This document shows, piece after piece, positions 9,711 through 18,227 of a DNA stretch of 64,000 bases. Location of the stretch: NCBI RefSeq assembly GCF_000196255.1, contig NC_006371.1:819663-883662 (forward strand), read 5' to 3'. The DNA is from Photobacterium profundum SS9. Its GTDB lineage: Bacteria > Pseudomonadota > Gammaproteobacteria > Enterobacterales > Vibrionaceae. The notes under the pieces were generated by a model. That model saw only the letters and a list, made by a program, of their open reading frames with translations, made no database searches and was not told where the DNA came from. Position 1 is the first letter of the stretch; each line of letters starts with the position of its first letter. The position numbers and the translations under genes were made by a program.

Positions 9711-12377
9711 TTAGTCACCTTCTCGATAACGTTGTTCCATCTCGTCTTGTGCTTCAAATTCATCGTAAATAACGGGAGTAACCTCGTCAGTACTGAATTT
9801 CAAGGTGGCTGGTACAGAATAGTTGGGTACATTGTCGTAGCTAAATACAGAATAATATTTGGGAATATTCGTATTGCCAAAACGGTCTAACGTATATCCA
9901 TCTTTACCCGCATACAACTTTACGCCATCAAAGGGAGAACGGGGTGGGTGGAAGCTATTTCGCACCACATACGTGCCTACCCAGTCTTCACTTTCAGGGT
10001 TATCCCACGTTAACTTAACCAAACCGTCTTCTAACGAGGCTTGAAAGTTTTCAGGAGAATCCATTGGCTGCTTGTGTCGCTCAATATATTCCACAACCAG
10101 TTGTGGGTAAACGGTGGTCTCATCAGCAGAGAGTGTTTTCCATTGCACAATAGCATCTTGTTGACGTGAGGCTGAGGTTGCTCGAATGATTAAATTGATG
10201 GGCTTCCCTGAATCATGCAGATCTTCCAAATGTTGGCGGGCTGAACTATCAAACATAAAGGTTTGTCTTGGTGTTTTAACCAGCTCGTGACTACTGACTT
10301 CGTAGCCAAGAAATTCGATTAATTCGCTGCACTTTATGCTGTTGTAGTTAAGCTTGTCATTATCAACCATCCCAACGGTAAATCGCATCGGCTGTGAAAT
10401 ACCGTTTGTAGCTTCGCTCTCTAATACAAAGTACGCATCAGTGATTACAATGTCTGTACGTTCTGATAGCTGAGGTAGCATAAATTCTACATGACCAAAT
10501 ATTCGCTGACCATTGGAATCAAATCCACTTTGTAACTCTCCTTGAGTAACCCCTATATGGCTTACGGTGTGGCATGTCGTTGCATTAAAGGTTGCTTCAT
10601 TAGGGCGACGGTTATAGATGATATCAAGGCTTGGGCGATAATGAATACCACCACCAAAACGACCATAACCGATATCGAATTGCATCATTTGCGAATCGTG
10701 GCCTTGTGGCAAGCTATCAGGACCTTGTAAGCGTAATAATAAGCGTCCTTTTTCTAACTGATCTTGGATGAACTGTTTTTCTAGGGCGCTGAAACGCCAA
10801 CTTTTCCAGATCCCTTGAGTGAGCTGATCCGAATCGATGGCATCGCCTAATGTCTGTAATGCCACTGCGTTATGGATTTGTTCGAAATCAGTTATATCAG
10901 AAATATCATCAGGATCTAGAATAGATACCGACCATTCGCCATAATTCTCTATTTTGGTGCCAACTCGATTCATCGGGTACAAAGAGAACGCGGCGTCTTT
11001 GATCTGTGCATCGGTAGGGATCCGGCTCATATCATAGTCAATAACGCCGTAGCAGATCCCCTTGGTTTTATTTACGCCTATAAATAAGGAGTTATTACCA
11101 AAGTGCTCTGCATTTTGTGTGGCAAGAAACTCTCCGGTGTAGCCTATTTTTTCGGGCGTTGGGAATAAGGTGAATGAAAACTCATCTTTATCAAGGTTCG
11201 TTTTTATTTTTACTTCAGGTGCAAACGGCGATTTTACCCGGTTGACGCGGTTAACTTTCCGTAAGTTGTAATAGTAACGATGCCCAGATTTAAGCTGTTT
11301 ATCGGTATATTCACTTTGTGATGTAATGGCAATAAGGTTGTCACGTGTGCAGGGATCTTTGGGCGCTTCGTTGCGGTAAACCTGATAATAACAACCGTCA
11401 TCTTCTGGGTTATGATCCCAAACGAGTTCAATATGGTTCACAGATATGTCACGCACAGTGAAATTTTCTGGGCGCTTAGGTGCTAAATCTGAATAGTTTA
11501 TGGCTGTACCGAGTGCATACAATAACGCTGGAATATTTTCATCAACACTTTGCGACATATTGATCAAGTAATCGGGGATATTTCGGCTGCCTACCTCGAC
11601 GACGGTTGATAAAATTCCTCGGTCATAATAGTACTCACGACCGCTACCATAGATCAGGTTTGCAGGTGGCTTTCCTCGGTGAATACCATACTGACGGCGA
11701 GTCACTTTATGTATTTCTTTCGCCATATTGGCGCACAAAATATTAAGATCCGTACCTTCAATTTCGGCTTCATGATTAAATTTATGAGCAGGGAAAAATA
11801 CATTGCCCTGAGAGTGGTAATCAAGTGCAATTTTTATATTGTTATGTAGTTCGACAAACTGCTTAATCGCTTGCGTTTCTGGTTCGGAGAATGCGGCTGG
11901 TCCTCCGTAAATATTCGACTGGGTGTTTGTCGATTGACGGAAGTTAATACCGAAATTACGATTCAGATCGACCCCAAAGGTTCCATCACCATTATCACGT
12001 CGGTTCTTGCGCCAAAACGAAAAGTGATTACGGGAATACTCGAAACCATCTGGGTTCAGGCAAGGTACGATATATAAGGTGTTGCGCGTCAGGGCTTCAA
12101 CAACCTCGGGGTTACTCGGGTAGTTATCCAATAAATATTGAATAAAATTAACCGCTAGCTCGATACCTATCCATTCTCTGGCATGTATCGTACCTGTATA
12201 CAATAAGGCTGGTTTAAGATCGGCATAGGCTACATCTTGCGATATAGTCACCATCATAATAGGGCGCCCTTCATGGGTGTCACCTATATTCTGTAGCCGG
12301 ATCAAATCAGGATATTTTGCCATCGCTTCTGTTAAGAAGTCGATAGTATCTTGGTAAGAAAGATATCGTTTTTTCAT
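9711..12377 (-). CDS. M14 zinc carboxypeptidase with FN3 and DNRLRE-like modules, no signal peptide
   Basis: This 888-residue protein starts with an M14 carboxypeptidase domain (1-300). Zinc ligands are His65 and Glu68 in TIHAREWIGIE and His188 in LDYHSQG. DLNRN (137-141) binds substrate and Glu261 in VVEVGSRN is the general base. A fibronectin type III domain follows (about 308-400), then one or two DNRLRE/CBM96-like beta domains (about 410-770) and a second FN3 (about 780-865), ending in an acidic tail. Such accessory modules normally occur in secreted enzymes, yet the N-terminus (MKKRYLSYQDTIDFL) has no signal. Its start lies two bases after the ATP-grasp stop, with AGGGA upstream. It is the last of three co-transcribed genes. 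Substrate unknown. Confidence 0.85.
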   Translation of the reverse strand: MKKRYLSYQDTIDFLTEAMAKYPDLIRLQNIGDTHEGRPIMMVTISQDVAYADLKPALLYTGTIHAREWIGIELAVNFIQYLLDNYPSNPEVVEALTRNTLYIVPCLNPDGFEYSRNHFSFWRKNRRDNGDGTFGVDLNRNFGINFRQSTNTQSNIYGGPAAFSEPETQAIKQFVELHNNIKIALDYHSQGNVFFPAHKFNHEAEIEGTDLNILCANMAKEIHKVTRRQYGIHRGKPPANLIYGSGREYYYDRGILSTVVEVGSRNIPDYLINMSQSVDENIPALLYALGTAINYSDLAPKRPENFTVRDISVNHIELVWDHNPEDDGCYYQVYRNEAPKDPCTRDNLIAITSQSEYTDKQLKSGHRYYYNLRKVNRVNRVKSPFAPEVKIKTNLDKDEFSFTLFPTPEKIGYTGEFLATQNAEHFGNNSLFIGVNKTKGICYGVIDYDMSRIPTDAQIKDAAFSLYPMNRVGTKIENYGEWSVSILDPDDISDITDFEQIHNAVALQTLGDAIDSDQLTQGIWKSWRFSALEKQFIQDQLEKGRLLLRLQGPDSLPQGHDSQMMQFDIGYGRFGGGIHYRPSLDIIYNRRPNEATFNATTCHTVSHIGVTQGELQSGFDSNGQRIFGHVEFMLPQLSERTDIVITDAYFVLESEATNGISQPMRFTVGMVDNDKLNYNSIKCSELIEFLGYEVSSHELVKTPRQTFMFDSSARQHLEDLHDSGKPINLIIRATSASRQQDAIVQWKTLSADETTVYPQLVVEYIERHKQPMDSPENFQASLEDGLVKLTWDNPESEDWVGTYVVRNSFHPPRSPFDGVKLYAGKDGYTLDRFGNTNIPKYYSVFSYDNVPNYSVPATLKFSTDEVTPVIYDEFEAQDEMEQRYREGD

Positions 12378-12379
12378 TC

Positions 12380-13918
12380 TTAATCCCTAACATACGCGTG
12401 CCAGTCGGCAAGGATTGTTTTCAGCTTTTTCTGCTTTAAATTTCGAAACGTTGTGAGTTGCTGTGGGGCATTGTTTAAAGCGTGTAAGGTGCCTTCTACA
12501 CTAAGCGTATCAACAATCTCGTTGGCTAGTGTTTGCCCAATTCCTTTTACGCCCAAGAAAAATGTTACTAATTGGTCGTGAGTGATTGAAGGTATTTCCT
12601 TTACAGAAGAGTCGTCTATATCAGAACCCGCTATATTAGAGCAATCAATATCAGGGCTATCTATGTCATCAGGATGTAAGCAGGCTTGCTGTGCCGAGAC
12701 ATTAACAACACTATGTTCCTCAATACCACTATCCATTTCTTCAATAGTACAATCTAATACAGGTTCTGTGCTTAATTGTTCTAAAACACCGCTCGATGTT
12801 TTAGATTCAATGACCAGACTGTTGTGCATATCTTGAAAGTTCCATGCTTCGCTTGGCCACTCTTCAATTGGCTGATAGTGCGTTTGCAATAGACGGTAGT
12901 GCTCATCTGTTGGCGCATACTCGCTAGTATCTGTCGAGAAATCTGGCTGACCAAATGTAATGTGACGCATGGTTCGCAATAATGATGAGTCAATTTTTCC
13001 TAGCTCTTCCCAGTTTTTATGAACAATATGAGGCTTGGTGAATTTTTGAGGATTTAATAACCACATTAAATATTGGCCAATCCAGTCTCGGATATAGGGA
13101 AAAGCAGCGAAAGCTGTCGCGCATTCCAAAATGGTATATTCATCTTCTGTACTGACGGCAATATCACAAGCCCAGTATTCAGCATTGGCCGCTTTCGATG
13201 CTTTTACTGCTATTTCAAGTACTTCTTCAGGGATATCTTGATAGTCCATGCTACCTCCCTGACTGGTGTTGGTAAGCCATTCACCTTCAGGAGGACGGCG
13301 CCAAAATGCGCACATTGGTTGGTGTCCGACTAGCATTACTCGAATATCGGCTTTCATCGGAACAAAGTCTTGAATATAAGCAGGGTAATATCGCTTTTCT
13401 GAAAATAGTCGTAACGCTTCTTCGGCTGTATCTACTTTATGGACAAAATAACCGCCATAGTTGGATGGACCATAAGAACGTTTAACAATTTTTGGATAAT
13501 CAGTATGTGTTAGGTATTCCAAGGCTTCATCTACTTGATAAAAAATCTTAGTAAGCGGAACGGGCAACTGATATTTTTCACAAAAGTGTGTGACGTTTTC
13601 TTTTGATTTATTACTGAACTGAGTATCAAGAGAAGGGATAAACCTAACATTGGGTAATTCACGGGCGATAGCGCGGAATGTTTCGTATGCCGTTGCCGGA
13701 ATATTGCCAATTAAGACCTCAATTTTTTTGCGCTTCACCTCATTGATAAAACGCTGTTTATCATTACCCCAGTGATACACCACCTGTTCAATTTTTTCTG
13801 GCCAGCCTTTAAAGTTAGAACAATTGAAAAAACGTAGTACATGGTCAAGGTACAGTAAGCCAATTTTAGGGCAGCTTTTAGTACTGCTTGTAATATTGGA
13901 AGTATTTACAGAAATCAT
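12380..13918 (-). CDS. ATP-grasp ligase with C-terminal helix-hairpin-helix domain
   Basis: This 512-residue protein has an N-terminal pre-ATP-grasp domain and a RimK-like ATP-grasp core (about 90-290). ATP-binding segments are PKIVKRSYGPSNYGG, YIQDFV and DIRVMLVG. The usual metal-binding E-x-N is replaced by ECATAFAAF, so the canonical Asn is missing. A long acidic, low-complexity linker (about 380-440) leads to a C-terminal helix-hairpin-helix (GVKGIGQTLANEIV), a fold best known from nucleic-acid-binding proteins. Its ATG overlaps the previous stop (ATGA). It probably forms an amide or peptide bond with the neighbouring ligase or regulates it. The product is unknown, and the altered metal site may mean unusual or lost catalysis. 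Confidence 0.75.
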   Translation of the reverse strand: MISVNTSNITSSTKSCPKIGLLYLDHVLRFFNCSNFKGWPEKIEQVVYHWGNDKQRFINEVKRKKIEVLIGNIPATAYETFRAIARELPNVRFIPSLDTQFSNKSKENVTHFCEKYQLPVPLTKIFYQVDEALEYLTHTDYPKIVKRSYGPSNYGGYFVHKVDTAEEALRLFSEKRYYPAYIQDFVPMKADIRVMLVGHQPMCAFWRRPPEGEWLTNTSQGGSMDYQDIPEEVLEIAVKASKAANAEYWACDIAVSTEDEYTILECATAFAAFPYIRDWIGQYLMWLLNPQKFTKPHIVHKNWEELGKIDSSLLRTMRHITFGQPDFSTDTSEYAPTDEHYRLLQTHYQPIEEWPSEAWNFQDMHNSLVIESKTSSGVLEQLSTEPVLDCTIEEMDSGIEEHSVVNVSAQQACLHPDDIDSPDIDCSNIAGSDIDDSSVKEIPSITHDQLVTFFLGVKGIGQTLANEIVDTLSVEGTLHALNNAPQQLTTFRNLKQKKLKTILADWHAYVRD

Positions 13919-14913
13919 ACGGAAGGTACCTCAGTGTGGAGGGATGGATTCATTACAGGCTCATGAAAGGAGAGGGCAATATCAGGAGACATATTCGTTG
14001 GATGATTGCTCTTGTTTACTGTTCGGTCGATGAGATCAACCAAATATTTAATCTTAGTATCATTAAAGTTAAGTCCGAACTTTTCTTGTTCTGGGGTAGC
14101 AAAAGCAGGAATGCCATTGACTTCAATGACCACATATTGCTGGTGCTCAATGTCATAAATAATGTCGACTCCAGCCACTTCTAGCCCTGTCACTTTCGCG
14201 GCTTTTAATGCCAGTTCAACCACTTCTGGTACAGGTTCACGCATTATCACGCTGCCACCGCTTGTCACGTTGGTTTTCCAACTACCGGGTGCGGCTTTTC
14301 GGCCATAACAGGCAACAAATTTGTTATCTACTATGTCTACTCGGTAATCGGTAAAATCGTTTTCTATCACTCGTTCTAAATAGAATTGCGGTGCATGCTG
14401 CTGGGTTATATAGGGCGTTAGCAGGTCAAGGTCGCGTTCGTGTTCTAATTTAATAATGCCGTTGCCTCCCCAGCCGTCAACAGGCTTACAAATGGCTTTT
14501 CCCTGCCAAAAACGCATGTGTTCTTTGAGCTGTTCAATATTGTTCTTACTACAAACAATATAATCGGTGGTTGGGATATTATTTTTCTTGAGTCGGTGTG
14601 CAGTTCGGAACTTATCTTCCGTCAGAGCGAATGAATCATAGTTATTGATCATTGGCATCATGGTGTTGAGTGTCTGATACAGATAGACCTGAAACGGTGA
14701 TTGCTGCCCTGCGTTATACGAAAAGAACAGATCGAGTTCATCTAATATATGACCATTACAAAAAATACTGCTGTCATATGCAGAGGCATGCGCCAAGTTT
14801 AGTCCGCCAATTGCATCAATCTCTCTCTCTTTTAGCTGCGCAACGATTTTTCGCTCAATGTCTTGTCCTCCACAGTTTTCATACATCCACAAACCGATTC
14901 GATGTTTTGCCAT
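13915..14913 (-). CDS. RimK-like ATP-grasp ligase
   Basis: This 332-residue cytosolic ATP-grasp enzyme is of the RimK/amino-acid ligase type. Visible motifs are AICKPVDGWGGNGI (ATP Lys and glycine loop), FYLERVI, DYRVDIVD, SWKTNVTSGG and the metal-binding VIEVNGIPAF, all intact. Enzymes of this class join a carboxylate to an amine through an acyl phosphate. The start at 14913 follows a strong AAGGAG; an in-frame ATG at 14979 is less likely. It is the first gene of the three-gene operon with the HhH ATP-grasp and M14 genes. A role in adding amino acids to a peptide, protein or small molecule is inferred. Confidence 0.8.
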   Translation of the reverse strand: MAKHRIGLWMYENCGGQDIERKIVAQLKEREIDAIGGLNLAHASAYDSSIFCNGHILDELDLFFSYNAGQQSPFQVYLYQTLNTMMPMINNYDSFALTEDKFRTAHRLKKNNIPTTDYIVCSKNNIEQLKEHMRFWQGKAICKPVDGWGGNGIIKLEHERDLDLLTPYITQQHAPQFYLERVIENDFTDYRVDIVDNKFVACYGRKAAPGSWKTNVTSGGSVIMREPVPEVVELALKAAKVTGLEVAGVDIIYDIEHQQYVVIEVNGIPAFATPEQEKFGLNFNDTKIKYLVDLIDRTVNKSNHPTNMSPDIALSFHEPVMNPSLHTEVPSV

Positions 14914-15094
14914 GAGTATCTCCTTAATCACGAGCAGATCAAAAATATGCCGTTCAGGCATTGTCAGTAAAACTGACACAATAGTAATATATGTTCACAT
15001 CATATTGTTGCATATTGATTGTAACAGTGAGCTAAGTTGAAAATTCTAATTAACGATGGCAGCGAATTACTAAAGCTGTGCAAGGAATCAAATT

Positions 15095-16198
15095 ATGGAC
15101 TACATTGATTTCACTGATTTGAAAGAAATTGTTGAAATAAACTCTTGGACAAACAACAAAAGTGGCGTTGATTGTCACGGTGAAAAGATGAAAGTGTGGA
15201 TGAAAATGCTTGGCTTTGAGTGTGAAGTCTTTGAGCGAAAAGAGGTTGGGAACCATTTGTTATTTTGTAGCCCAACAGAAAAAGACCAACCTCGGCTGCT
15301 TCTTATGGGACATTTAGATACTGTATTCCCACCAGAGATATTTGAAGGGTTTAGGGAAGATGAACACTGGATCTATGGCCCTGGAACCTGCGATATGAAA
15401 GGCGGCAATTTTGTTGCTCTCAGTGCGCTACGTAATATAAAAAGAGAGTGTGGTGAAATCCGTAATATCGACTTCTTAATGGTCAGTGATGAAGAAACGG
15501 GTAGTGATGACAGCAAGCTTATTACTCGCCAGTTAGCCAAAAACTATCAAGCGTGTTTAGATTTTGAAGCGGCAGGGGCAGATCATGAAGTGGTGAATGG
15601 GCGTAAAGGTGTTGCGACTTATTGCATTGAACTTCAAGGCGTCGCGGCGCATGCTGGTAATAATTACCTTCAAGGCAGAGATGCTAACCTTGCCGCAGCA
15701 AAACTGCTCATTTTATTGACTGAGCTGAGTAATATTTCTGAAGGCACCACAGTTAATGTAGGAAAAATAAACGGGGGAACTAGCACCAATACCATTTCCC
15801 CTAAGGCCACGTTAATGGTGGAAGCTAGATTTACCCAAGCGATTGAGCAACAACGAGTGTTAAGTGCTATTCCTTTCATGGTTGAAAATCATGGGATAGA
15901 AGGGGTGACAGCCAACCTGAGTGGTGGTTTGCAACGTGATGTTATGACTCCTTCGCCTGAACAGCAGCAACTTCTTGACCTATTAGGGAAAATTGTTGGT
16001 TACCCTTTAAAAACGGAACAACGAGGCGGGGTGAGTGATGCCAATGTCACCTCTGGGGCTGGTTTACCCACTCTTGATGGTTTTGGTCCTTATGGTGATG
16101 GGGACCATACTGAATTCGAGCGGGCATCAAAAAGTAGTTTTATCAGAAGGATCACTGAAGTAACCGCTATCCTTCGACATTTTAGTCAAGGTAGTTAG
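15095..16198 (+). CDS. M20 family (CPG2-like) metallopeptidase
   Basis: This 367-residue cytosolic enzyme resembles glutamate carboxypeptidase G2 and ArgE/DapE-type M20 peptidases. Zinc ligands and catalytic residues are visible: HLDTVF (His73, Asp75), GTCDMKGG (bridging Asp100), DEETGS (Glu133 and Glu134) and GDGDHTEFE (C-terminal His). The central dimerisation domain includes GVAAHAGNNY. The family removes C-terminal amino acids, often glutamate, from amides or peptides. It starts after AAGGAA and is divergent from the ATP-grasp/M14 operon, with about 180 bp between the starts. It could hydrolyse a bond made by the ligases. That link is inferred from position. Confidence 0.83.
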   Translation: MDYIDFTDLKEIVEINSWTNNKSGVDCHGEKMKVWMKMLGFECEVFERKEVGNHLLFCSPTEKDQPRLLLMGHLDTVFPPEIFEGFREDEHWIYGPGTCDMKGGNFVALSALRNIKRECGEIRNIDFLMVSDEETGSDDSKLITRQLAKNYQACLDFEAAGADHEVVNGRKGVATYCIELQGVAAHAGNNYLQGRDANLAAAKLLILLTELSNISEGTTVNVGKINGGTSTNTISPKATLMVEARFTQAIEQQRVLSAIPFMVENHGIEGVTANLSGGLQRDVMTPSPEQQQLLDLLGKIVGYPLKTEQRGGVSDANVTSGAGLPTLDGFGPYGDGDHTEFERASKSSFIRRITEVTAILRHFSQGS

Positions 16199-16207
16199 TC
16201 CGCAGTT

Positions 16208-16231
16208 ACCAGCCTTATAAAAGAGGCTGGT
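16208..16231. terminator. Hairpin between the M20 and LysR genes
   Basis: ACCAGCCT (16208-16215) and AGGCTGGT (16224-16231) form a perfect 8-bp stem with an 8-base loop. It sits ten bases after the M20 stop. The T-run is poor, so it may be a weak terminator shared by two convergent genes. Confidence 0.55.
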
Positions 16232-16278
16232 TATCCCTTCTGAGCTTAAATAGAGTGAACTAGCTTTTTATTATCTAC

Positions 16279-17217
16279 TTAATCTATATCGCCATTGATA
16301 TGCGGATTGTTTTTAATGAGGTTTTTGAATTGCTCTAACAGTGCAATGCTTTGTTTATTTTGTAATCCATCTTTATGTAGGTATGCTCCAATAGTTGCCT
16401 TACTAAAACATTCTTGCATTTGAAGCGGCACAATATCAAAGGTACTAAAGTAAGACCTCATTCCTATCGGGTAAGGTAAAATTGCATCGCTGTTTTGTAA
16501 TAAATCAATTGCGGTTAATAGTGAGTTGGTATTATAGATAACCTTTTCTTGCAAATAGTGACGTTTTTGAAAAGACGTTAATTCTTCGTTTTGCTGTTGA
16601 ACTAAGTGTGAAAAACGTTTTTTAGACGCGCCTAAATCGACAGAGGGAAAGCGTGCGATATCTTCATTACTGCAAGTGATCTCAAGTAGAGGATGCCCTT
16701 TTCTGACATAGACTTCTTCGCAACTGCTAAATAGAGGATGAAACTGTATGCCTTCGTATTGCGCGAGTCCGAGTATCTCATGCCCAACAAAGATGCTAAT
16801 TTCATCACTTAATAATAAATTCATCAGCTGTAAGTGGTTGCCAACATCGATTGATATATTGCTGTGAGGGTAGGTATCTCGAAAGTCTTGAACGCTGTCT
16901 CGAATAAACAGGTGCCACCAGGCATCACCACAGCCAATTTTAAGTTCAGTTTGATGCCTCAGTTTATTTTTTTCTAATTTGTTGAGGGTATTTTCGTACA
17001 GGTTTTGCATCATTTTCGCTTGTTCATAAAGCAGTTCACCGCTTGATGTAAGCGTGATCCCTTTGGAATGACGATTAAACAGTTTACTGCCAAGTTTCTC
17101 TTCTAACTTCTGCATGTTATGGCTTAACGTCGGTTGACTTAAGCAGAGGTTGTTAGCGGCTTGGGTGACGTTCTGAGTCTTAGCTACTTGAATGAATTGG
17201 ATCATTAACTTAAACAT
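16279..17217 (-). CDS. LysR-family transcription regulator
   Basis: This 312-residue LysR-type regulator has an N-terminal winged helix-turn-helix (residues 1-60: NVTQAANNLCLSQPTLSHNMQKLEEKLG) and a C-terminal periplasmic-binding-like effector domain (about 90-295). It converges on the M20 gene. The nearest candidate targets are the peptidase/ligase cluster, but LysR regulators usually control a divergent neighbour, and none is present on the far side within 280 bp. The target is therefore uncertain. The effector is unknown. Confidence 0.88.
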   Translation of the reverse strand: MFKLMIQFIQVAKTQNVTQAANNLCLSQPTLSHNMQKLEEKLGSKLFNRHSKGITLTSSGELLYEQAKMMQNLYENTLNKLEKNKLRHQTELKIGCGDAWWHLFIRDSVQDFRDTYPHSNISIDVGNHLQLMNLLLSDEISIFVGHEILGLAQYEGIQFHPLFSSCEEVYVRKGHPLLEITCSNEDIARFPSVDLGASKKRFSHLVQQQNEELTSFQKRHYLQEKVIYNTNSLLTAIDLLQNSDAILPYPIGMRSYFSTFDIVPLQMQECFSKATIGAYLHKDGLQNKQSIALLEQFKNLIKNNPHINGDID

Positions 17218-17219
17218 AA

Positions 17220-17247
17220 TAGCTCTTTGCTTTTACCGAAAGAGCTA
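17220..17247. promoter_or_regulatory. 9-bp inverted repeat in the LysR leader
   Basis: TAGCTCTTT (17220-17228) and AAAGAGCTA (17239-17247) are perfect complements. They lie three bases upstream of the LysR start codon. They could be an autoregulatory operator or a leader hairpin. Function is inferred from position only. Confidence 0.4.
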
Positions 17248-17496
17248 TTTTATGACGCTTATTTGTATATATCTATCTATCTTGATACATAGCGAAGCCA
17301 AATAGTGCCAATGTTAGTGTTTTTGTTAACTGGTAAGACGTTTCGTGATAAATATCAATGACATTATGGCCAGAAAGTAAACGAGGAAGCTACACTTCAA
17401 CGGGATTCTCGCTGTTATTAGCAACGTAACCTTTTGCGGTGCGAATTCATAATTGAAGCGTCTCTTCGCAATATTTCAATTTTTGATAGCTGATTT

Positions 17497-18168
17497 CTAG
17501 CTTTTAATTTCGTTATAAACGAGTAAGAGTTTTTGCACTTCACCTTGTGTATACGCGAGATCTTGGCTCTCTTCGTATCCCCAAAGTGGGGTGATTTCAA
17601 AGGCGTCTTTGGTTGGCATTACTTTAATTGCCACAATACGTTCTTGTTCGTTATCTGAGATAAAAAAGAGATACGGCTGAGGTTGTTTAAGCAGTGCGTT
17701 GTATTGCGATGGTGTGGTGTAGACAGCATTCACCGCCTTTACGTCTTTAGAACCATAAAAGCGTTGAGCTTCGGCTAATACAGGCATCGCCATCTCTTGC
17801 AGTTGCTCATAACTGCTTTCTACATGAAATGCTCCACAATCATTTGGGATCTGATCACGCAGTGTGTTGTATTCGGTATGGATGGTTTCTAATGGAAGCG
17901 TTAAATAGCTTCTCTCAAAACGTTCAGCCAAGAGAAATAGCTCATCATTATTGACGCATTGCTTAAAGTTACTTTGTTGCTCAGTAAACGTTGAATACTC
18001 AAAAGATGGCTTGGGAAGGGTGCTGTACGCAATAATAAATCCAGTGATGAAAATGACGACAGCGACGGCAATATGAAACATATAGTCGTGAATGCGTTGA
18101 AGTTGGCCGCGAAAATTCAAAGTGTGACTCCTTTCCATTAACTGTCTGGAATAGATTGTGCTCTTCAT
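17497..18168 (-). CDS. Unknown single-pass membrane protein in the CUT1 operon
   Basis: I do not recognise this 223-residue protein. One membrane helix is visible near residues 31-50 (FHIAVAVVIFITGFIIAYS), preceded by a basic cytoplasmic N-terminus. The remainder is a soluble domain, probably periplasmic by the positive-inside rule. It has two cysteines (KQCVNN, NDCGAF). It begins after AAGAGGG and follows the ABC ATPase gene by about 60 bp on the same strand, so it is probably the last gene of the sugar-transport operon. A hairpin overlaps its ribosome site, which suggests separate control of expression. Confidence 0.65.
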   Translation of the reverse strand: MKSTIYSRQLMERSHTLNFRGQLQRIHDYMFHIAVAVVIFITGFIIAYSTLPKPSFEYSTFTEQQSNFKQCVNNDELFLLAERFERSYLTLPLETIHTEYNTLRDQIPNDCGAFHVESSYEQLQEMAMPVLAEAQRFYGSKDVKAVNAVYTTPSQYNALLKQPQPYLFFISDNEQERIVAIKVMPTKDAFEITPLWGYEESQDLAYTQGEVQKLLLVYNEIKS

Positions 18169-18170
18169 TA

Positions 18171-18189
18171 CCCTCTTACCGTAAGAGGG
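18171..18189. promoter_or_regulatory. Palindrome covering the ribosome site of the unknown membrane protein
   Basis: CCCTCTTAC and GTAAGAGGG are separated by one base. On the minus strand the second arm of the hairpin contains the AAGAGGG ribosome site of the gene starting at 18168. It could hide the ribosome site or act as a transcript-end hairpin for the upstream ABC genes. Confidence 0.45.
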
Positions 18190-18227
18190 CAGTGAAGTAC
18201 CTTATTTAAGGTATGTTTATGATGTGA

